A stretch of 64,000 bases of DNA, taken from Falsigemmobacter faecalis (GTDB lineage: Bacteria; Pseudomonadota; Alphaproteobacteria; Rhodobacterales; Rhodobacteraceae). The DNA is taken from contig NZ_RRAZ01000017.1 of the NCBI RefSeq assembly GCF_003863335.1, positions 48,413 to 112,412 of the forward strand. Reading direction: 5' to 3'. The translations under genes and the position numbers were made by a program. The notes below the pieces were generated by a model. The model saw only the letters and a list, made by a program, of their open reading frames with translations. It ran no database searches and had not been told where the DNA came from. This document shows positions 36,241-44,839 of the stretch, one piece after another. Position 1 is the first letter of the stretch. Each line of letters opens with the position of its first letter.

Positions 36241-37419
36241 ATGATCCCGAACGTCTCGAATGTCAGCATCATCGGTGCGGGTCACACCCGCTTCGGTCGG
36301 CTGTCGCAAAATCTCGAAGAGCTGATAACCGAAGTCACGCAGGAGGCGCTTGCAGACGCCGGGGTTGCGGCTGCGGAGGTCGATGCGATCTTCGTGGGCC
36401 ATTTCAACTCGGGCCTGGTGTCGGACGGCTTCCCCTCTTCGCTGGTGCATCAGGCCGATCCGGGCTTTCGCTTTACTCCGGCGGCGCGGATGGAGAATGC
36501 CTGCGCTTCGGGTTCAGCCGCGATCTTTGCCGGTCTGAACGCGATCCTGTCGGGTCAGGCCGAAACGGTTCTGATCGTGGGCGTTGAGAAAATGACCTCG
36601 CGCAGCACGGCAGAGGTGACCACGGCCCTCGCCGGTGCGGGCTATCAGAACGATGAATTTGAAGCCTCGCTGAGCTTTCCGGATGTCTTCGCCCTGGCCG
36701 CGCGCAATTATGCAGAGCGCTATGGCGACCCGCTGCCCGCCATGGCGAAGATCGCCTCCAAAAACCACATGAACGCGATGAAAAACCCCCTCGCGCAGAT
36801 GCACCGTCCGATGACGCCGGAACAGGCAGGCACCGTCACCGAGAAGAACCCGGTGATCTCGGCGCCGCTGCGGCTTTCGGACTGCTCGCTGATCTCGGAC
36901 GGGGCGGCGGCGATCGTGCTGACCACCACGGCGCGGGCGAAGGACTTCCCCAAGGCCGTTCAGTTCAAAGCGGCGGTGCATGTCAGCGACAGCCTGCCGA
37001 TGTCGGGTCGCGATGTGATCGGCTTTGAGGGCCCGGCCCGCGCGATCGGCAAGGCCTATGAGCAGGCGGGTGTGACGGTCAAAGACCTGAGCTTTGCCGA
37101 GGTGCATGACTGCTTCACCATTGCCGAGCTGCTGATCTATGAAGCCATGGGTCTTGCTGAAAAGGGCAAGGGCGCAGAGGCGATTGAAAACGGCACCGTT
37201 CTGGCGGATGGCGCGCTTCCGGTGAACCTCTCGGGCGGGCTGAAGGCCAAGGGGCATCCGGTGGGGGCAACGGGTGTGTCGATGCATGCGCTGTCTTATC
37301 GTCAGCTGACCGGACAGGCGGGCGAGATGCAGCTTGAGACCCCCGAGACCGCGCTTATCTTCAATATGGGCGGCGCGGCGGTGGCCAATTACGCAACGAT
37401 TCTCAGCCGTCGCGACTGA
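36241..37419 (+). CDS. thiolase family protein (SCP2/acetyl-CoA acetyltransferase-like)
   Basis: A 392-aa thiolase-fold enzyme of the SCP-x type. The nucleophile cysteine lies in MENACASGSAAIFAG. The other active-site residues lie in SFAEVHDCFTIAELL (His) and GGLKAKGHPVGATGVS (His), with GGAAVANYA at the end. Members condense or cleave acyl-CoA thioesters. GGAGGAGCCAGG precedes the ATG. The next gene, an ATP-grasp protein, starts three bases after its stop, so they form an operon. This operon faces the KAS III/Rieske operon tail to tail, and the two may serve one pathway. Confidence 0.92.
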   Translation: MIPNVSNVSIIGAGHTRFGRLSQNLEELITEVTQEALADAGVAAAEVDAIFVGHFNSGLVSDGFPSSLVHQADPGFRFTPAARMENACASGSAAIFAGLNAILSGQAETVLIVGVEKMTSRSTAEVTTALAGAGYQNDEFEASLSFPDVFALAARNYAERYGDPLPAMAKIASKNHMNAMKNPLAQMHRPMTPEQAGTVTEKNPVISAPLRLSDCSLISDGAAAIVLTTTARAKDFPKAVQFKAAVHVSDSLPMSGRDVIGFEGPARAIGKAYEQAGVTVKDLSFAEVHDCFTIAELLIYEAMGLAEKGKGAEAIENGTVLADGALPVNLSGGLKAKGHPVGATGVSMHALSYRQLTGQAGEMQLETPETALIFNMGGAAVANYATILSRRD

Positions 37420-37422
37420 TCC

Positions 37423-38577
37423 GTGGTGGCTTTGCCTCACACCCTTCTTGTAACCGGCGCGCGGGCGCCGGTTGCTTTGCATCTGACGCGGCTTTTGTCG
37501 GCGGCGGGCCACCGGGTTCTGCTGGCCGACAGCCTGCACCGCCCGCTGGCCGGGTATTCGCGCCTGCATGACGGCTGCCACCTGATCCCCTCACCGCGCT
37601 TTGCGCCTGAGGCCTGTGCGGCGGCGCTGAAGCAGCTGATCGCGCAGGAAGGGATCGGTCTCGTAATCCCGACCTGCGAAGAGATCTTCCATCTGGCTTC
37701 CTTCTGGCAGGCGGGGGACATGCCCTGCCCGCTTCTCGCGCCGCCCTTCCCGGCGCTGATGCGCGCGCATCACAAGGGCTGGTTCATCGAGGATTGCGCG
37801 GCGGCAGGTCTGGCGGTGCCCGACACCACCCTCCTGACCGATCGGGCCGGGCTGGAGCGGCAGATGCCCCATGCCCGGGATCTGGTCTTCAAACCCGCCT
37901 GGTCGCGCTTTGCCGATCAGGTGCTGATCCGGCCCAAAGCGGCGGTCGTCGCAGGGCTGCGCCCAAGCCCCAAAACCCCCTGGATCGCCCAGCGCTTTGT
38001 TGCCGGTGAAGAGATCTGCGTTTACGCCCTCGCCTCTGAGGGGCGTTTGACGGCGCTGTCGCCCTATCGTGCGCTGCTGCGGGCCGGACAGGGCGCGGCC
38101 ATCGCCTTTGAGCCGCTGCAGGATCCGGGGATTGAGGACTTCGTCACCCGCTATATTGAAGCTACCGGCTGGAGCGGGCAGATCTCTTTTGATCTGATGC
38201 GGCTGCCGGACGGCAGTGTGCTCCCGCTTGAATGCAACCCCCGCGCCACCTCGGGGCTGCATTTCTTCTCTGATGGCCCTGAGTTCACCCGGGCCCTCAG
38301 CGGTGCGGGTCCGATACTGCGCCCCCGGAGCTGGCCGCCGATGGGATCACGGCTCGCGGTCTGGCTGAGCAATCTGGGCAAATTCCGCTCCACCGCGCAT
38401 CTCAATGTCACCATCACGGATATTCATCACTGGCCCGGGGACAGTCTCTCCAAACTGACGCAGCTGCGCGGCCTTTTGCCCATTGCGCGCCAGGCGCTGC
38501 GGCTGCGTAAATCGCTGATCGCGGCCTCAACCCATGACATCGAGTGGAACGGGCCGGAGGATCAGGCCGCTTTGTAA
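37423..38577 (+). CDS. ATP-grasp domain protein
   Basis: A 384-aa protein. A pre-ATP-grasp Rossmann-like domain opens it (LLVTGARAPVALHLTRLLSAAGHRVLLADS). The ATP-grasp core follows with DLVFKPAWSRFADQVLIRP (nucleotide lysine), WIAQRFVAGEEICVYALA and the metal-binding ISFDLMRLPDGSVLPLECNPRATSGLHFF (Glu-x-Asn). The fold ligates a carboxylate to an amine or thiol through an acyl phosphate; substrates are unknown. The start is GTG 37423 or 37426, three to six bases after the thiolase stop. It converges on the Rieske gene. Confidence 0.88.
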   Translation: MVALPHTLLVTGARAPVALHLTRLLSAAGHRVLLADSLHRPLAGYSRLHDGCHLIPSPRFAPEACAAALKQLIAQEGIGLVIPTCEEIFHLASFWQAGDMPCPLLAPPFPALMRAHHKGWFIEDCAAAGLAVPDTTLLTDRAGLERQMPHARDLVFKPAWSRFADQVLIRPKAAVVAGLRPSPKTPWIAQRFVAGEEICVYALASEGRLTALSPYRALLRAGQGAAIAFEPLQDPGIEDFVTRYIEATGWSGQISFDLMRLPDGSVLPLECNPRATSGLHFFSDGPEFTRALSGAGPILRPRSWPPMGSRLAVWLSNLGKFRSTAHLNVTITDIHHWPGDSLSKLTQLRGLLPIARQALRLRKSLIAASTHDIEWNGPEDQAAL

Positions 38578-38651
38578 CGCATCCGCGGGTTTGACGCCGC
38601 ATCCGGCCACTCGCCTTTGGGGAGTTTTGTGACATCGCGGCGCAGGAGATC
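38562..38651 (-). pseudogene. decayed copy of the Rieske gene 3' end
   Basis: Read on the minus strand this piece encodes DLLRRDVTKLPKG, then WPDAASNPRMRY and a stop. It aligns with the last 29 residues of the neighbouring Rieske protein (DFLRRDIAKILEGG, MPDAAAHPRIHY) with roughly half the residues identical, and the DNA also aligns. It starts 64 bases beyond the Rieske stop and overlaps the 3' end of the ATP-grasp gene. It has no start or N-terminal part, so it is a gene fragment. Confidence 0.75.
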
Positions 38652-38715
38652 CGGAGGCGGCGGCTGCCAGATCGCAGCCCCGCCCGACGACCCGCCCATG
38701 AAGCAGGCTCCCGGA

Positions 38716-39699
38716 TCACAGCTCGATATAATGGATGCGCGGGTGGGCCGCCGCATCCGGCATCCCGCCTTCGAGGATCTTTGCAATATCGCGGCGCAGA
38801 AAGTCTAACGGGCCGATCACCGGCTTTTGCCCCGGCACCGCATTGGCGCGGGCTGAGGCGAGGACCCGGCGGTCCTGCTCAAGCGCGACGCGAAAGAGCG
38901 GTTTGAAAAACAGCGCCTTCAGATGGCCAAGGCCGCCCTGCTTCGGACCGGCAAGCCAGCCCACCCCCTCCACCGTCTCCGGATCGGCCTGACGCAGGTG
39001 AAACGAGGTCGCCAGCACCATGCCGCCTGGCCCCCAATATTCCAGCTCTGCAATCCCCGGTGCCAGAAAACGCCCCACGGTTTTCATCCGCGCCCCCTCC
39101 AGCAGCTTAGAGATCAGCCCGTGCTGCGCTTCCTCGCCCTCATAGCTGGCCTCTACCCGGCCAGGCCCGCCGGTCACCTCAACCTTCACCCGGTAGCGTT
39201 TGGAGGAAAGGCCCCGCAGCACGCCTTTATGGGTGAAATGGGTATGGGTCGCATCCAGGATATTTTCGGCCGCATCAATCAGCGTGGACCGGGTGGAGCT
39301 GCGCACGAGGCGCGTCACAATCTCCTGACCGGCGAGGCAATGGCTGTAAGGCAGCCCCTCGGGTGTGCCGGAGGCCACAAAGATCGCGCCCTCATGCTCC
39401 ACCGCGCGAAAGCGGCGCACGCGCAGCGGCGGCACCGTCTCACAAAGCCCCGGAATCGCCGTACAGGCACCGTCGCCGCCAAAACGCCAGCCGTGATAGG
39501 GGCACTCAATCTCACCGCCCACCACCCTGCCTTTCGACAGCTCGACAAAACGATGCGGGCAGCGATCCGTCAGCGCCGCCACGCCATCTGCCGTGCGAAA
39601 CAGCACCAGCGCCTCGCCGTCCCACATCACCCGCAGAGGCTTTGCCCCCAGATCGCCAGAGCGGGCCAGCGCGACCCAATGGCCGGAAACCGTCGTCAT
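38716..39699 (-). CDS. Rieske [2Fe-2S] non-heme iron oxygenase
   Basis: A 327-aa oxygenase-like protein. The Rieske cluster ligands are CPHRFVELSKG and CPYHGWRFGGDG (C-x-H...C-x2-H). The mononuclear iron site follows in AAENILDATHTHFTH, matching the D/E-x-x-D...H-x(4)-H layout. It resembles the single-component members of the vanillate/PAO-like group, which hydroxylate or demethylate aromatic or alicyclic substrates with an external reductase. It is last in a six-gene operon, with its ATG overlapping the previous stop. No reductase gene is adjacent. Confidence 0.93.
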   Translation of the reverse strand: MTTVSGHWVALARSGDLGAKPLRVMWDGEALVLFRTADGVAALTDRCPHRFVELSKGRVVGGEIECPYHGWRFGGDGACTAIPGLCETVPPLRVRRFRAVEHEGAIFVASGTPEGLPYSHCLAGQEIVTRLVRSSTRSTLIDAAENILDATHTHFTHKGVLRGLSSKRYRVKVEVTGGPGRVEASYEGEEAQHGLISKLLEGARMKTVGRFLAPGIAELEYWGPGGMVLATSFHLRQADPETVEGVGWLAGPKQGGLGHLKALFFKPLFRVALEQDRRVLASARANAVPGQKPVIGPLDFLRRDIAKILEGGMPDAAAHPRIHYIEL

Positions 39700-40793
39700 A
39701 AATCAAACCTTTGCAAAAGCGGAATGCCAAGCCGGGTCAGGACCCCGGCGATGACAGCGGTGGCGCGGCGCGCCCCCCCGGACAGATGCCCGGTATAAAC
39801 GGCGGTATATTCAATGACCGGGCGGGCGCGGCGGTTCTTTTTAAAGCCCGCCGCCCCGGCGCTCATGTTGAAAAAGCGCCCGCCCGCTTCGGCCCGCTGC
39901 CGCGAGAGGGCCATCATGCGGCGATAAAGCCCCTCAGCCTCCGGGCGGGAGGTGTCATAGCCCACAACCGGCTGGGTGAGCGTGAGGCCGCTTTCAAACA
40001 ACCCGGTCACCGCCACCAGATCCCCGCCCGGCGCGCGCAGCGCGATCAGATCCAAAAGGCCCGCCCGGTGCATCTCGCTGAGAAACAGCCCCTGATACTG
40101 CGGGTTCAGAGGGGTGTATTTCTGCAGATAAAGCTGGCCGTAAAGCCCGGCTGCGGCGTCATAATCCGCTCGGGAAAGCCTGGTCACCACCTCAAAGCGC
40201 CCGTCGCGGAGCAGCGCGTCATCGCGCTTTATATCGCGCGAACGGGCCGGGCTGCGACCATCATAAAGCCAGATCCGCCGCGCGGGCAGCATCTGAAATC
40301 CCGCCCCCTTCAGGGCCGCCATGGTCGCGCCATCCGCCACCTCATTGAGCGAGCGGATCACCAGCGCCCGGGCCGGATGCGCGGCACAAAGCCGGTCGCG
40401 GATCACCCCGGCCTCCGCCGCCCCGAGCCCGGGGACCGGATTGGTGGAGAAAAGCCAGTTGTTGATCTGCACCTGATGATCGAGCCCGCTGGCCGTCAGC
40501 AGGGGGCGGCAGGCGCGGATCAGCCCGGCCATGCTGCGCTGCAACACAGGCTGGCGGGCGAAATGGCGGATCTCTTCCAGCGCGTAATCGATATAGGCCG
40601 CCGAGGGGCGGCAGATATAGCAGTTCCCCGCTTCATCGCGGTCGTTCAGCGTCAGGGGAAAAGCGGCACCCTGCAGCTCAAAAAGCGACATCCGGGTTGT
40701 CAGCCCCGCGATCAGATCCGGCATCGGGCGCGCGTTCATCAGCGCCACAAAGGCAGCAGCCCGCGCAAGGTCCGCCGCCGCAAGCCCGCTCAT
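39696..40793 (-). CDS. acetyltransferase-like protein (putative GNAT fold, 365 aa)
   Basis: 365 residues without signal peptide. The first 150 residues hold a helical domain with CYICRPSAAYIDYALEEI and a tail reading INNWLFSTNPVPGLG. The second half has features of the GNAT/BioF2-like fold: RFEVVTRLSRADYDAAAGLYGQLYLQKYTPLNPQYQGLFLSEMHRAGLLDLIAL, then LVAVTGLFESG and GLYRRMMALSRQRAEAGGRFFNMSAGAAGFKKNRRARP. I place it among acetyltransferase-like proteins with limited certainty. It overlaps its neighbours by four bases on both sides, so it acts in the same pathway. Confidence 0.75.
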   Translation of the reverse strand: MSGLAAADLARAAAFVALMNARPMPDLIAGLTTRMSLFELQGAAFPLTLNDRDEAGNCYICRPSAAYIDYALEEIRHFARQPVLQRSMAGLIRACRPLLTASGLDHQVQINNWLFSTNPVPGLGAAEAGVIRDRLCAAHPARALVIRSLNEVADGATMAALKGAGFQMLPARRIWLYDGRSPARSRDIKRDDALLRDGRFEVVTRLSRADYDAAAGLYGQLYLQKYTPLNPQYQGLFLSEMHRAGLLDLIALRAPGGDLVAVTGLFESGLTLTQPVVGYDTSRPEAEGLYRRMMALSRQRAEAGGRFFNMSAGAAGFKKNRRARPVIEYTAVYTGHLSGGARRATAVIAGVLTRLGIPLLQRFDL

Positions 40794-42037
40794 CCGCGGG
40801 CCTTCACGCGGTTCTCGACCCGGCGAAGCTTGCGCGACGGATCAAAGCCCAGCGGCTGCCGCAGCAGCACCACCCCGACGCCAAGCCCGCGCCCGGACAG
40901 ATAGTCCCGCAAAGCCGCCAGCGCCCGCGCCGCCGCCTCTTCCGGAAGATCGGGGGGCAGCACCAGTTGAATGACCAGATCCCCGCTGCGGATCACCCGG
41001 TAATCCGTGATGCGCGGATCGGACTTCACTACCGCATTGCGCAGAGCATCGGGCGTAATAAGCCGCCCCGCGATCTCAAAGCAGTCGTCGCGCCGCCCTG
41101 CCACCTCGCTTATCACCCGCAGCGGTGAGCCACAGGCGCAGGGCTCATCTGACAGGCGCAGCAGATCATTCATCCGGTAGCGCGCCATGATCTGCGTCTC
41201 GCGCCGGAAGCTGGTGATCAGCGGGCTGACAAGGCCGTCGCCCAGCGGCTCAAACTCAAAAAAGACGGAATCTTCCGCCAGATGCAAAGACCCATGCGCG
41301 CAGGAGACCCCCAAAAGCCCCTCCGTCGCCATATAGATCTGCCGCAGCGTCAGCCCGGCCCAGGCCTCAATCTCTGCGCGCTCCTGCGTCTCCAGCGTCT
41401 CAGCCGCCGAGAAAATCCGCTTCGGGCGAAACACCGTACCACGCGCCGCAAGCCAGCTGAGAAGGCGCGGCGGCGCGATGAGGACCGTGGGGGCAAAGGC
41501 CTCCAGCGCCTCAATAAAAGTCTCAGGCCCTGCGGTGATATCGAAAAACCGCAGCTCAATCCGGCCGGTCTGTCGCGCGGCGTCATAAAGCCGGGTGTTT
41601 TGCGGCAGGATCACCGCAACTCTTTGGCGCGATAGCAAAAGATCGGGGATCGCCTTGCCCAGCAGGCTGCCCAGCCAGCGATAGCGCTCGGCGTCAGAGA
41701 TCACGAAATAGCCACGGTTACCGCTGGTGCCGGTGCTGGCGCCAACCGTGTAATCACCGATGCGGCAATCCCGCGACAGCGCCCCCGCGACCTCGGCTGC
41801 GGTGATGCCGGGACGGTTGAAAGCCGCAAAATCCGCCATCAACTGCGCTTTATCCATCACCGACAGATCCTGCAGCCGCGCAGCGCCCCGGCGATAAGCC
41901 GCGACCTGGATCACATCACGCGCCAGCCAGCGGGCCAGCGCACGGGCCTGCCAGGCCTCAAAGCGCGCCCGGCTGACCCGGCCTGAAGCGGCGATGCGGG
42001 CGGCGGCAAAGCTGATCAGCGCCCCGGCCGCTTTCAT
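40790..42037 (-). CDS. PaaK/F390-synthetase-like adenylate-forming enzyme
   Basis: A 415-aa enzyme of the phenylacetate-CoA ligase / coenzyme F390 synthetase group; the clade is often annotated as F390 synthetase-related or putative adenylate-forming enzyme. The AMP-binding P-loop is YTVGASTGTSGNRGYFV (about 96-112). Later motifs are VLIAPPRLLSWLAARG, IYMATEGLLGVSC, and the hinge and C-domain with MARYRMNDLLRLSDEPCACGSPLRV and RRDDCFEIAGR. It activates a carboxylic acid as acyl-AMP; no native substrate is known to me. It overlaps both neighbours by four bases. Confidence 0.88.
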   Translation of the reverse strand: MKAAGALISFAAARIAASGRVSRARFEAWQARALARWLARDVIQVAAYRRGAARLQDLSVMDKAQLMADFAAFNRPGITAAEVAGALSRDCRIGDYTVGASTGTSGNRGYFVISDAERYRWLGSLLGKAIPDLLLSRQRVAVILPQNTRLYDAARQTGRIELRFFDITAGPETFIEALEAFAPTVLIAPPRLLSWLAARGTVFRPKRIFSAAETLETQERAEIEAWAGLTLRQIYMATEGLLGVSCAHGSLHLAEDSVFFEFEPLGDGLVSPLITSFRRETQIMARYRMNDLLRLSDEPCACGSPLRVISEVAGRRDDCFEIAGRLITPDALRNAVVKSDPRITDYRVIRSGDLVIQLVLPPDLPEEAAARALAALRDYLSGRGLGVGVVLLRQPLGFDPSRKLRRVENRVKARG

Positions 42038-42834
42038 GCGCCCTCTCTTTCGTCAAAAGGCGTGGGCGCGGGGTCGTGGCAGAGCACGATCGCCGCCCCC
42101 CGCGCCTCAGCCTCGCGCACAAAACGGCGGCTGTCGGCGGCGGCGGTGGCATCACTCGCGACGAGAGAGGCCGTCACACGCGGGCTGCCTCCGGGCAGCA
42201 GCGCGGGCTTTACCCATTCCGTATCAACGGCATAAAAGAGCCGCACCCCGGGGAACCACAGCCCGAAATGGCCCTCTGCGTGCCCCGGCAGCGCCACGGC
42301 CAGCACCGAGCCATCCCCGAAAAGATCCCGCCCCCCCGGAGGGCCGTCGCGCTGCGGCAGGCCCTCGACTTCGGTCAGGCGGTCCTCAAGGTCCTCGGGC
42401 AGCAGCTCCGAGAACACACCGTGGCGCAGATTGGCAAAGGCCCCCGCCGCACGGATGGCCCGCAAAGCGCCGCCATGGCCGATCACCCGCGCCCTTGGGA
42501 AAAGCCCAAGGCCAGAGATGTGATCGGCGTGGTAATGCGTCACGATCACCACCTTGATATCCGCCGGGCGCAGGCCCTGGCGGGCCAGAAAATCGACCGG
42601 CTGCGCGTCAGGGGCGATCTGCAGGGCACGGGCGTAAAGCTTGAGCGGCAGTGAGCGCTCAGCCCCTTCGGTCACGGCATAGCTGTAGCCGGTGTCGATC
42701 AGGACCGGCCCGACTGTCGGGTGGATGAACAGCCCATAGCGCACCCTCAGACGCAGTTTCGGGAAGCCGCCGCCGCGCTGCACCAGCCCGCGTCGCACCG
42801 GCACCCAGGCGCTGTTGGCAAAGACCGGGATCAT
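42034..42834 (-). CDS. MBL-fold metallo-hydrolase
   Basis: A 266-aa metallo-beta-lactamase-fold enzyme. The zinc motif is VTHYHADHISGL (H-x-H-x-D-H). Further ligands are LPGHAEGHFGLW (His), the bridging aspartate in FYAVDTEWV, and a C-terminal LCHDPAP (His). The set matches lactonase/thioesterase-like members such as the AHL-lactonase type. In this operon it could hydrolyse a thioester or lactone intermediate, which is inference. It overlaps the genes before and after by four bases. Confidence 0.92.
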   Translation of the reverse strand: MIPVFANSAWVPVRRGLVQRGGGFPKLRLRVRYGLFIHPTVGPVLIDTGYSYAVTEGAERSLPLKLYARALQIAPDAQPVDFLARQGLRPADIKVVIVTHYHADHISGLGLFPRARVIGHGGALRAIRAAGAFANLRHGVFSELLPEDLEDRLTEVEGLPQRDGPPGGRDLFGDGSVLAVALPGHAEGHFGLWFPGVRLFYAVDTEWVKPALLPGGSPRVTASLVASDATAAADSRRFVREAEARGAAIVLCHDPAPTPFDEREGA

Positions 42835-43802
42835 GGCGCAGGCCCGAAAGTGCGGCGCAGCCCCTCCTCAAAGGAGATCTGCGGCTGCCAGCCCAAAGCC
42901 TCGCGCGCGCGGCTGAGGTCCAGGCTTTGGCGGAAGGCAAAGAGCGCCAGCGAATAGGGCGTGATCATCGGCTCATGGCCGCGAAGCCGGGCCGCGAATT
43001 CGACAAAGCGCGCCACCGCCATGGCCCCGCGCCAGGGCAGCGGACGCCAGCGGGGGGTGAAGCCCGCTCTTTCGCAGGCCGCCTCCACGATCTCGACCAC
43101 CGACAGCATTTCACCACCGGAGATATTATAAACCGCACGCTCGGCTTCTTCCGGCGCGTCCAGTGCCGCGCGGATGGCAGAGACGACGTCATCGACATGG
43201 GTCAGATCAATCGCCGCCTCTCCGCCGCGCAGCATCGGCAGCGGGCGCCCTTTGGCGACCCGCAGCAGGCGCGGCAGAAGCGCCGTATCGCCCGCGCCAT
43301 AGATCCCGCGCGGGCGCAGAATGATCGGGCCAACCTCGGGGGTATCGAGGACCAGATCCTCGGCCTCGCGCTTGGTGCGGGCGTAGTGGTTGATCGGCGC
43401 AGGCAGCGGTGCGGTCTCAGAGAGATTGATCTGATCGCGCGCCGCAAAGGCCACCGCGGGGCTGGAGATCTGCACAAAGCGCCGCACCGCACAGGCCCGC
43501 GCCACGGCCAGGGCCTGGGCCGTGCCCGCCACATTCGCCGCCCGAAACGCCGCCAGCGGCCCAAAGGGCGATGAAAGTGCTGCCGTATGCACCACCGCAT
43601 CAAAAGGACCAGCCAGCGTCAGCACCGCCAGCGAGGCCGGGTCCGAGAGGTCCGCCGCAACCGTTCGGATCCCCTCAGCCTCAAGCGCCGCCAGCGCCGC
43701 GCCGCTGCGCCCGGTGCCGACCACATCGCGGCCCTCGCGCGACAGGCTGCGGATCAAAGCGCCGCCTAAAAACCCCGTGGCTCCGGTCACAAGTACACGC
43801 AT
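42831..43802 (-). CDS. NAD(P)-dependent epimerase/reductase (extended SDR, 3-beta-HSD/OleD-like)
   Basis: A 323-aa extended SDR. The Rossmann motif is MRVLVTGATGFLGGALI, followed by VVHTAALSSPFG, AANVAGTAQALAVARA, and the catalytic Y-x3-K in NHYARTKREAE. Then come PIILRPRGIYGAGDTALLPRLL and LTHVDDVVSAI. The order and motifs match the 3-beta-HSD/OleD-type branch, which reduces beta-keto acyl products. The start at ATG 43802 lies one base after the KAS III-like stop; an upstream in-frame start would overlap that gene widely and lacks the motif-first N-terminus. Confidence 0.92.
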   Translation of the reverse strand: MRVLVTGATGFLGGALIRSLSREGRDVVGTGRSGAALAALEAEGIRTVAADLSDPASLAVLTLAGPFDAVVHTAALSSPFGPLAAFRAANVAGTAQALAVARACAVRRFVQISSPAVAFAARDQINLSETAPLPAPINHYARTKREAEDLVLDTPEVGPIILRPRGIYGAGDTALLPRLLRVAKGRPLPMLRGGEAAIDLTHVDDVVSAIRAALDAPEEAERAVYNISGGEMLSVVEIVEAACERAGFTPRWRPLPWRGAMAVARFVEFAARLRGHEPMITPYSLALFAFRQSLDLSRAREALGWQPQISFEEGLRRTFGPAP

Positions 43803-43803
43803 C

Positions 43804-44781
43804 TCAGATCTCCAGTGCCAGACCGCCAAAGGATACCCCCGCCGAGGTGCCAAGGATCAGAACCTTTGTGCCCGGGCTTACCCGCCCTTCACGCCGCGCC
43901 AGATCCAGCACCAGCGGGATCGAGGCCGCGATCTGATTGCCATAATCTGCCGCCACATTCACCACCCGCTCCGGCGCAAAGCCCGTCAGGCGGATCATAT
44001 GCGCCAGCCCGCCGGGGCTGGCCTGATGCGGGATCACCAGATCGGGACCATGGCTCCAGCCTGCGCGGGCCAGGAGATCCTTCACAAAGCCCGCGAAATG
44101 GCGTGCGGTCAGGCGAAAAAGTTCGCGCCCGTCCATGCGGAAAATCGCATTTTGGGCAAAGTCCTGCGGCGCGTTGTGAAAGTCATACCGCGTGCCGCCC
44201 GAGCCGATCGAACAGGCCTGCCAGCCCGAGGGGTAGCTGCGCAACAGCGCCGCCGCCAGCCGCCCAGAACCGCCGCCACGAAGAACCAGAGCGCCTGCCC
44301 CATCGCCAAAAAGCCCCGCCACCTCCGGCGCCTCCGCCCAGGGCAGCGCACGGGAGGCCAGCTCTGAGGAGACGATCAGCCCGTATTGCCCCTCTCCGAG
44401 CATCCGGGAGGCCACCTCAAATCCGGTCACAAAACTCAGGCAGGAGCTGTTGACGTCAAAGGCCGCCAGCTGCCCCTCTCCCGCGCCAAGCGCACCCGCC
44501 AGCAGCGGCGCGGTGGCCGGAAGCGGCTGGTAAGGCACCGCTGAGGCACCGATCACCAGCGAGAGCTCAGCCGCCGCAATCCCCGCATCGGCCAGCGCCT
44601 GCCGCGCGGCAGTCACCGCCAGCGTGATCTGGTCTTCGCCCGGGGCCACCTCATAGCGGCTCTGCACACCGCAGGCGGCCTCCAGCCAGCCCTCAGGGCG
44701 ATTCAGGCGGTGGTCGATCTCAGCCGATGTCAGGCGGCGCTGCGGCAGGGCCGAACCCGTGCCACAAAGCGTGATGTGCAT
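43804..44781 (-). CDS. beta-ketoacyl-ACP synthase III-like enzyme (FabH/OleA superfamily)
   Basis: A 325-aa thiolase-superfamily condensing enzyme. The catalytic triad is visible: Cys in FDVNSSCLSFVTGFEVA, His in LVIPHQASPGG, and Asn in AADYGNQIAASIP. The cap and C-terminus have VLILGTSAGVSFGGLALE, where FabH has G-G-G-x-x-W/S. It is the first gene of the operon and probably makes the carbon skeleton by condensing an acyl thioester with another unit. No acyl carrier protein gene lies in the cluster. A 58-base gap separates it from the LysR gene on the same strand, which must hold its promoter unless it is read through. Confidence 0.93.
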   Translation of the reverse strand: MHITLCGTGSALPQRRLTSAEIDHRLNRPEGWLEAACGVQSRYEVAPGEDQITLAVTAARQALADAGIAAAELSLVIGASAVPYQPLPATAPLLAGALGAGEGQLAAFDVNSSCLSFVTGFEVASRMLGEGQYGLIVSSELASRALPWAEAPEVAGLFGDGAGALVLRGGGSGRLAAALLRSYPSGWQACSIGSGGTRYDFHNAPQDFAQNAIFRMDGRELFRLTARHFAGFVKDLLARAGWSHGPDLVIPHQASPGGLAHMIRLTGFAPERVVNVAADYGNQIAASIPLVLDLARREGRVSPGTKVLILGTSAGVSFGGLALEI

Positions 44782-44839
44782 GGGCTGACCTCATTATTCG
44801 CGACCCGTTACCCTCTGATGTAGCAACGCAATCCCCCGC

